The notes beneath the pieces were generated by a model. The model was not told where the DNA came from, did no database searches, and was given only the letters and a program-made list of their open reading frames with translations. Shown piece by piece: positions 59,507 through 64,000 of a stretch of 64,000 nt of DNA. Numbering within the stretch: the stretch's first letter is position 1; the number at the start of each line of letters is the position of its first letter. The translations under genes and the position numbers were made by a program. The DNA is from Brachybacterium timonense (GTDB taxonomy: Bacteria; Actinomycetota; Actinomycetes; Actinomycetales; Dermabacteraceae). The stretch is taken from the NCBI RefSeq assembly GCF_900258505.1, contig NZ_LT984895.1, positions 679,123 to 743,122 on the forward strand. The letters run 5' to 3'.

Positions 59507-60418
59507 TCAGGCGGTCTTGCGCTCTGAGCGCAGGTAGCAGGCCCAGAAGTAGACGCCGACGAAGACAGCGCCGCCGACGATGTTGCCGAGGATCACGGGA
59601 ACGAGGTTGTTCCCCAGCACGGCCAGGGGAGTCAGGGCGTCGTAGTCCGCCTGGGTGACGCCCGCATCGGCGAGCACCTGACCGCTCCAGAACGTGTCCC
59701 CAGCGAAGTACTTCACCAGCAGACCCATCGGCAGCATGAACATGTTGGCCACCGAGTGCTCGAAGCCGGCGGCCACGAACAGCGAAATCGGGCCGACCAC
59801 GGCGATGACCTTGTCAACCACGGTCTTGCCACCGAGGCCCACCCAGACCGCGAGACACACCGCGAAGTTCGCGAGAATGCCCAGGAAGAAGGCCTGGTGC
59901 CAGTCGTAGCTCACCTTGGCCAGGGACACATCGAGCACGATCTTGCCCCAAGCGCTCTTGTTGGTGGCGTGGGTGCCAGCCAGGAACACGAGCACGGCCA
60001 CGAGCACGGAGCCGATGAAGTTACCGCTGATGGACCCGGCCCAGTGCTTGAGCATCTGGCCCACGGAGATGCGCTTGGTCAGCAACGGGACCACGGTCAT
60101 CGTGGTGCCGGTGAACAGGTCGGAGCCGGAGATCAGCACGAGCCCGAGGCCCACGGAGAAGGTGACACCGCCCAGGATCTTCGCGATACCGGTGGGCCAC
60201 TCGCCGGCCATGCCCTGCTGGGACGTGACCATGTAGATGAAGCCGAGGGCGATGAAGGCGCCGCCGGTCAGGGACAGCAGGAACATCTTGCCGAAAGGCA
60301 TCGTGGCCTTGGCGTACATGCCGTCGTCGAGGGCCTTGGCGAGGCCCGCCGGCGCGGGGAGGGCAGTGGCCGGGGCTGCGGGGGCCGGTGCGGGTGCGCC
60401 CTGGGGAGACGAGGTCAT
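59507..60418 (-). CDS. Formate/nitrite transporter (FNT) family channel
   Basis: 303 residues, six helices. LSLTGGAFIALGFIYMVTSQ, SGSDLFTGTTMTVVPLLTKR and ANFAVCLAVWVGLGGKTVVD carry the family signatures; the channel passes formate, nitrite or related monovalent acids. The N-terminus has a 20-residue Ala/Pro stretch. No formate dehydrogenase, formate lyase or nitrite reductase gene is nearby, so the substrate is open. Confidence 0.88.
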   Translation of the reverse strand: MTSSPQGAPAPAPAAPATALPAPAGLAKALDDGMYAKATMPFGKMFLLSLTGGAFIALGFIYMVTSQQGMAGEWPTGIAKILGGVTFSVGLGLVLISGSDLFTGTTMTVVPLLTKRISVGQMLKHWAGSISGNFIGSVLVAVLVFLAGTHATNKSAWGKIVLDVSLAKVSYDWHQAFFLGILANFAVCLAVWVGLGGKTVVDKVIAVVGPISLFVAAGFEHSVANMFMLPMGLLVKYFAGDTFWSGQVLADAGVTQADYDALTPLAVLGNNLVPVILGNIVGGAVFVGVYFWACYLRSERKTA

Positions 60419-60602
60419 TGCTCATCCTTCTACGTTGGAAAGGGAATGCTGGCTGCACGTTCGGCGACCCCGCGCGGGGCGCGGGACGTCGAGGCCGCTG
60501 ACGGCCCAGGGGAGGCACTGCGGATGCGCACGGTGCGCCGAGCCCCGAAGGCCGACTGCCAGGGTACGCCCAGCCCTGTCCGAAGGCGCCTGGTTCTTCT
60601 GG

Positions 60603-61607
60603 TTAACACCGATTCGGGACCGAGTCGTGACCCTCGCCTGCGGCCGGCACCACGCTCACGCGGACGTGCAGCCCGTCAGTAGCCCCTGGCGGCCCCACCA
60701 CGATGCCCGTCAGCGGTGCCACGTCGGAGTAGTCGCGACCCCAGGCAGTGGTGACGAAGCGTTCATCGACCACGGCGCGGTTGGTCGGATCGATGTCGAC
60801 CCACCCGGTGCCCGGCACCAGGACCGAGAGCCAGGCGTGGGACGCGGCCGAGCCGATCAGTTCCCCCGCTGGGGTCGTGGCCAGTGCACTGGGAGATTCG
60901 GGTGCGGGTGCTGAGGCGGTGCGCAGATATCCGGAGACATACCGGGCGGCGAGCCCCATGCTGCGTACCACGGCGATGCCCACATGGGCGAAGTCCTGGC
61001 AGACGCCACGGCGACTGGCCAGCACCTCCTCCAGGGTCGAGGCGACCGTGGTGGCACCGGAGTCGTAGGTGAACTCGTCGTGGATCAGCGCTGTGAGCGT
61101 TGAGAGAGCGTCGCCGATGGGGCGCTCCGGATCGAACACGTCGCGGGCGATCTCCTGCACGGCACTGCTGATCCGCACGCGTGGGGACTCTCCCGTGAAG
61201 TCGTGGCTCGCCCCGGGCACCAGCGGACCCCAGTGGGGCGGTGTGCAGCGCTCCCACGGTTGTGCGATGGCATCGGGGGCGTAGATCGGTGCCGTGACCT
61301 GCACGAGGGCACGCGAATGAAGGTCGAGGTGCTCGTGAGACTCCTCCACCAGCAGGTAGGTCGAGGAGTTCCCGTAGAAGTCGGTGTGGGTGCTCAGGCG
61401 CGTGGGCTGGGGAGAGACGGTGACGTCGTGGGAGAGGACACGTTGGAACGCGGTGGTGCGCGGCTCCACATGCGCGCGCCCATAGTTGCGTGTGACCGCT
61501 GTGCGATACCGGTACGCGGTCAGGTGGTGGACGCGGTAGGTGACCGAGGCGGCGGTGTCGGCGCCTCGGTCACCTGTCGGCACACAGGGTGGCAGCTGCT
61601 CAGACAT
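60603..61607 (-). CDS. Transglutaminase-like cysteine protease family protein
   Basis: 334 residues. TYRVHHLTAYRYRTAVTRNY with GRAHVEPR is the standard N-terminal (bacterial transglutaminase N) domain. The catalytic triad lies in RRGVCQDFAHVGIAVVRSMG (Cys), ASHAWLSVLVPG (His) and WVDIDPTN (Asp). Bacterial members are probably peptidases or amidases, often encoded with ATP-grasp/alpha-E proteins, as here; the upstream gene overlaps it by eight bases. Confidence 0.88.
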   Translation of the reverse strand: MSEQLPPCVPTGDRGADTAASVTYRVHHLTAYRYRTAVTRNYGRAHVEPRTTAFQRVLSHDVTVSPQPTRLSTHTDFYGNSSTYLLVEESHEHLDLHSRALVQVTAPIYAPDAIAQPWERCTPPHWGPLVPGASHDFTGESPRVRISSAVQEIARDVFDPERPIGDALSTLTALIHDEFTYDSGATTVASTLEEVLASRRGVCQDFAHVGIAVVRSMGLAARYVSGYLRTASAPAPESPSALATTPAGELIGSAASHAWLSVLVPGTGWVDIDPTNRAVVDERFVTTAWGRDYSDVAPLTGIVVGPPGATDGLHVRVSVVPAAGEGHDSVPNRC

Positions 61608-62898
61608 CCTCGATCCCCCAGGGTGGGGTGCGCTCGCCGGGCCGGAGGTACCTGTTCTCCAGGGCGAGTGTCGCCCCCGGGGCGGAGCCGACGGTCGAGT
61701 CGTCGATCGCCGGATCGTCGGCGATGCCGCTGTGCTCAGGCTGGAGCACCCAGATGTCCTTCATCGCCTCGGGCGCGGCGTCCAGAGTCGTCGCGATCCC
61801 ACCGGACAGCACGCTGAACCCGTCGGCCGTGGCGACCATCAGGAGCCTCAGGGCCAGTGGGCGTTGCACGAGCTCATCGCCGCCGCTGGGGTCCAGGCAG
61901 CAGGACGTCGCGATGCGATCGAGGTCGCTGAGATCCGCGCTGCGCAGGTGGAGGTCCTCGTGCAGCAACTCCCGGCACAGATCCGGCAGGGCCTCGCGCA
62001 GCGCCGGATTCTCCAACAGACCGGCGCCTATGGGGTTGACGACGGCGATGTCGCCGGTGCGGGCAGCCTCCACCAGTCCCACGACACCGCCGATCGGTGA
62101 GGGGCCCAGGTCCAGAGGGTCTAGATGGGCCGACGGGACCAGGCGCAGCAGCGTATCCACGGCATCACCCGTGTCGATCTCGCCACCGGGCGCGCGCAGC
62201 ACCACGGCGCCGCCGGTGGTCTGCAGGTCACTGCAGACGACGGTGGGGGCTCCCAGGAGGGTTGCGAACCGGTGATGGTCGAAGGCGAGCATCGGGTCAG
62301 CGTCATCGGTGATCACGACGACGCGGCCAGCGCGTTCCGCGCGGACAGCGCGCCGGTGCAGCTCCGTGCGTACGGCATCGAAGAACGGACACAGGTGACG
62401 CACGGCGGTGGAACGGTAGAGCTCCGGCGCACTGCGGGAGAGGACGCGTCTGATTTCCAGGGTGAGACCTGCGCCCTGCGGCACCTCGATGTCGTCGGCG
62501 ATGACGCGCCACGCGCCGTCCGTGTCCTGTACGACGCGCACGCCGAGCATGAACAACCGATGGCCGCCTGGAGCGGGCAGGCCGATCGCGGGACGCAGGT
62601 AGGCAGGGTCGCGCAGCAGCTCGGCAGTGGGAGCCACGGTGTTGTCCAGCAGGGCGCGCGGGCCATACAGGTCCGCGAACACGGCGTCGAGCAACCGAGC
62701 TCGCTGGATGAGTCCGGCAGTGAGGTCATCCCACTGCGCAGCGGTGAGGACCGCGGGAACAGGGTCCACCTGCGCTGGCGCAGGCGCGGAGACGTCGGCC
62801 GCAAACATGGTTGAGGCGTCGCGTGCGGCGCGGAGCAGGCACGCCGGACCCATGGCGTCGAGCTGGTCGACGAGGGTTCTCGGCGCGGTGTTACTCAC
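61600..62898 (-). CDS. Circularly permuted ATP-grasp protein, short form
   Basis: 432 residues. LYGPRALLDNTVAPTAELLR, WRVIADDIEVPQGAGLTLEI, DLQTTGGAVVLRAPGGEIDT and VVNPIGAGLLENPALREALP resemble the CP-ATP-grasp domain (DUF404/407 region) of proteins thought to ligate peptides. The alpha-E domain usually fused or adjacent is not seen. The start is probably GTG 62898; an upstream in-frame codon at 62946 is possible. It is coupled to the transglutaminase gene. Confidence 0.75.
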   Translation of the reverse strand: MSNTAPRTLVDQLDAMGPACLLRAARDASTMFAADVSAPAPAQVDPVPAVLTAAQWDDLTAGLIQRARLLDAVFADLYGPRALLDNTVAPTAELLRDPAYLRPAIGLPAPGGHRLFMLGVRVVQDTDGAWRVIADDIEVPQGAGLTLEIRRVLSRSAPELYRSTAVRHLCPFFDAVRTELHRRAVRAERAGRVVVITDDADPMLAFDHHRFATLLGAPTVVCSDLQTTGGAVVLRAPGGEIDTGDAVDTLLRLVPSAHLDPLDLGPSPIGGVVGLVEAARTGDIAVVNPIGAGLLENPALREALPDLCRELLHEDLHLRSADLSDLDRIATSCCLDPSGGDELVQRPLALRLLMVATADGFSVLSGGIATTLDAAPEAMKDIWVLQPEHSGIADDPAIDDSTVGSAPGATLALENRYLRPGERTPPWGIEDV

Positions 62899-62967
62899 GC
62901 GGTCATCGTAGGTCGTGGCCGCCGGAAGGAACCCTCCGGCGGCCACGTTTACCTACCGTGGGTGTGC

Positions 62968-63645
62968 TCAGGAGCCCTGGATGACAGGCGGGCCCTCGGA
63001 GGGCTGCACCACCACGAAGCCGGGGCCGTGGAAGGCCAGCTGGAAGGACTCTCCCGAACCGCGGCCGATCAGGGAACCCATCTTGAAGTCATTCTTGATC
63101 TGCGGCTGCAGATTCGCCGACCAGCACACGGCGGCCTGCGGGTCCACGTAGGTGGGCTGACGCGAGCAGTCCAGCAGCATCGGCGGGCCGTCGGAGGTCA
63201 GAGCCACCATGCCCTGGCCCTGAAGGAACAGGTTGAACAGACCACCCGCCATGAAACCGGCGCCGCCCAGGGAGCGGATATCCCATTGGATGGTGGAGTC
63301 GAACGCCAGCATGGAGCGGGTATTGAGGGTGATGGCATCGCCCTCGAGCTGGATCAGGAAGATCTCGTCGGCGTGACGGGCGAAGAAGACCTCGCCCTGG
63401 CCGCGCACCCGCATCATGTTGGCGCCCTCGCCCGTGGCCATCTTCTTCAGCAGCTTCATGCCGCCGCCGGACCCCTGGTACGAGAAGTCCATCTGACCCT
63501 GGTACGCCACCATCGCGCCGGCAGCGGAGACAATCTCCGGTGCCTGTGGGTTCAGGACGCAACGCAGCATCTTCGATGACTGCAACGCCCAGCGATCGGT
63601 GGTCTGGCGCTCCTGATTGCCCGCGTCGAACAACGTGCTGCGCAT
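62968..63645 (-). CDS. AIM24 family protein
   Basis: 225 residues, a predicted all-beta protein. SYQGSGGGMKLLKKMATGEG, MVALTSDGPPMLLDCSRQPT, YVDPQAAVCWSANLQPQIK and FGPGFVVVQPSE-like end (FHGPGFVVVQPSE) match the AIM24/TIGR00266 family. Function in bacteria is unknown. It lies upstream of the ATP-grasp/transglutaminase pair on the same strand, 69 bases away. Confidence 0.85.
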   Translation of the reverse strand: MRSTLFDAGNQERQTTDRWALQSSKMLRCVLNPQAPEIVSAAGAMVAYQGQMDFSYQGSGGGMKLLKKMATGEGANMMRVRGQGEVFFARHADEIFLIQLEGDAITLNTRSMLAFDSTIQWDIRSLGGAGFMAGGLFNLFLQGQGMVALTSDGPPMLLDCSRQPTYVDPQAAVCWSANLQPQIKNDFKMGSLIGRGSGESFQLAFHGPGFVVVQPSEGPPVIQGS

Positions 63646-63783
63646 CTTTCCCCCTAGCGTCGCTGCGGATCCGGCACCGATGCGGTGCCTTTCTGCTCCG
63701 GTGCGGCGCCCCGATAGCGCCGCTGCCGGATAGTCTCACACACGCGGATGACGGGGCACAGATGACGGGGAAGCGCGGCGCGG

Positions 63784-64000
63784 TCAGCCGCGGCCGACGA
63801 GCTGGTACTCCCCGGCCTCCTCCAGCGCTTCGCGCACCTCGTCGTCGCTGAGCTCGCGGTCAGCTGTGACAGTGAGGGTGGATTCTCCGCCCGCGACGAG
63901 GTCGACGGTCGCCTCCGTGACGCCGTCGAGGGCGCTGACCTCTTCGCTGACAGCCTTCACGCAGTGTTCGCAGGTCAGTCCGGACAGGACATAGGTACTC
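63784..64000 (-). CDS. Heavy-metal-associated (CopZ-like) copper chaperone, 5' end missing
   Basis: The last 71 residues are visible; the start lies beyond the window. The copper-binding GLTCEHCVKAVSEEVSALDG (CxxC) and the ferredoxin-like beta-alpha-beta pattern through TEATVDLVAGGE and LSDDEVREALEEAGEYQLV are those of CopZ/HMA domains. It carries Cu(I) in the cytoplasm; a copper ATPase gene is probably next door outside the window. Confidence 0.85.
   Translation of the reverse strand, partial: STYVLSGLTCEHCVKAVSEEVSALDGVTEATVDLVAGGESTLTVTADRELSDDEVREALEEAGEYQLVGRG

Noticed and set aside
1-64000. Prophage, integrase, transposase, rRNA or riboswitch
   Set aside because: I looked for integrase or transposase motifs, long terminal repeats, rRNA sequence and conserved riboswitch cores and saw none; only short intergenic dyads remain.

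Overview
The window is high-GC, gene-dense chromosomal DNA of an actinobacterium. Gene content (DUF5926, an FprA-type reductase, ectoine uptake genes, DUF4126, the pheA/lipid-kinase/serS neighbourhood) and strong GC bias at third codon positions point to Micrococcales; a Brachybacterium-like (Dermabacteraceae) organism is my best guess, inferred from general knowledge and not from a search. About fifty protein genes and two tRNA-Ser genes (anticodons UGA and GCU) fill nearly all the sequence. I see no rRNA, CRISPR array, intact insertion sequence or prophage.

Layout. 1-6.7 kb: end of a uracil permease, a pullulanase, a coupled DUF5926/glycosyltransferase pair, then an ArsR-type repressor coupled to a 50-residue histidine-rich protein. 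6.7-17.9 kb: a large membrane protein with a phosphatase-like outer domain, an acetyltransferase coupled to prephenate dehydratase, a lipid-kinase-like gene, a MutT/Nudix gene coupled to a 1048-residue PLD-nuclease/helicase/DUF3427 protein, serS and a HAD phosphatase. 18-29.4 kb: sugar-acid metabolism, with a GntP permease, a quinone-reductase-like gene, tRNA-Ser(UGA), a TRAP transporter, a GH31 glycosidase, divergent glucuronate isomerase (uxaC) and a fructuronate-reductase-like dehydrogenase. 29.7-35 kb: a peroxiredoxin, tRNA-Ser(GCU), a GntR/FCD regulator and the ectoine ABC transporter ehuBCDA. 35-50 kb: phosphoenolpyruvate carboxylase, an aldo/keto reductase, an App1-type phosphatase, GNAT, a low-molecular-weight tyrosine phosphatase, a mucin-like surface protein, phosphoglucomutase, a PiT/DUF47 phosphate uptake pair and several uncharacterised proteins. 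50-64 kb: M3 oligopeptidase, an alpha-galactoside operon (GH36 plus ABC transporter), an FprA-type ferredoxin reductase, a formate/nitrite channel with a clear terminator, a transglutaminase/ATP-grasp pair, an AIM24 protein and the end of a copper chaperone.

How it fits together. Much of the window is carbon scavenging: alpha-glucan (pullulanase, phosphoglucomutase), alpha-galactosides (GH36 plus ABC importer) and hexuronates (TRAP, GH31, UxaC, UxuB-like). To this are added compatible-solute uptake (ehu), phosphate uptake and metal handling. The least explained items are the MutT + PLD/helicase/DUF3427 cassette, which sits between normally adjacent housekeeping genes; the GntR frame that stays open through the antisense of a tRNA gene; and the alternative hairpins inside the ehu operon.
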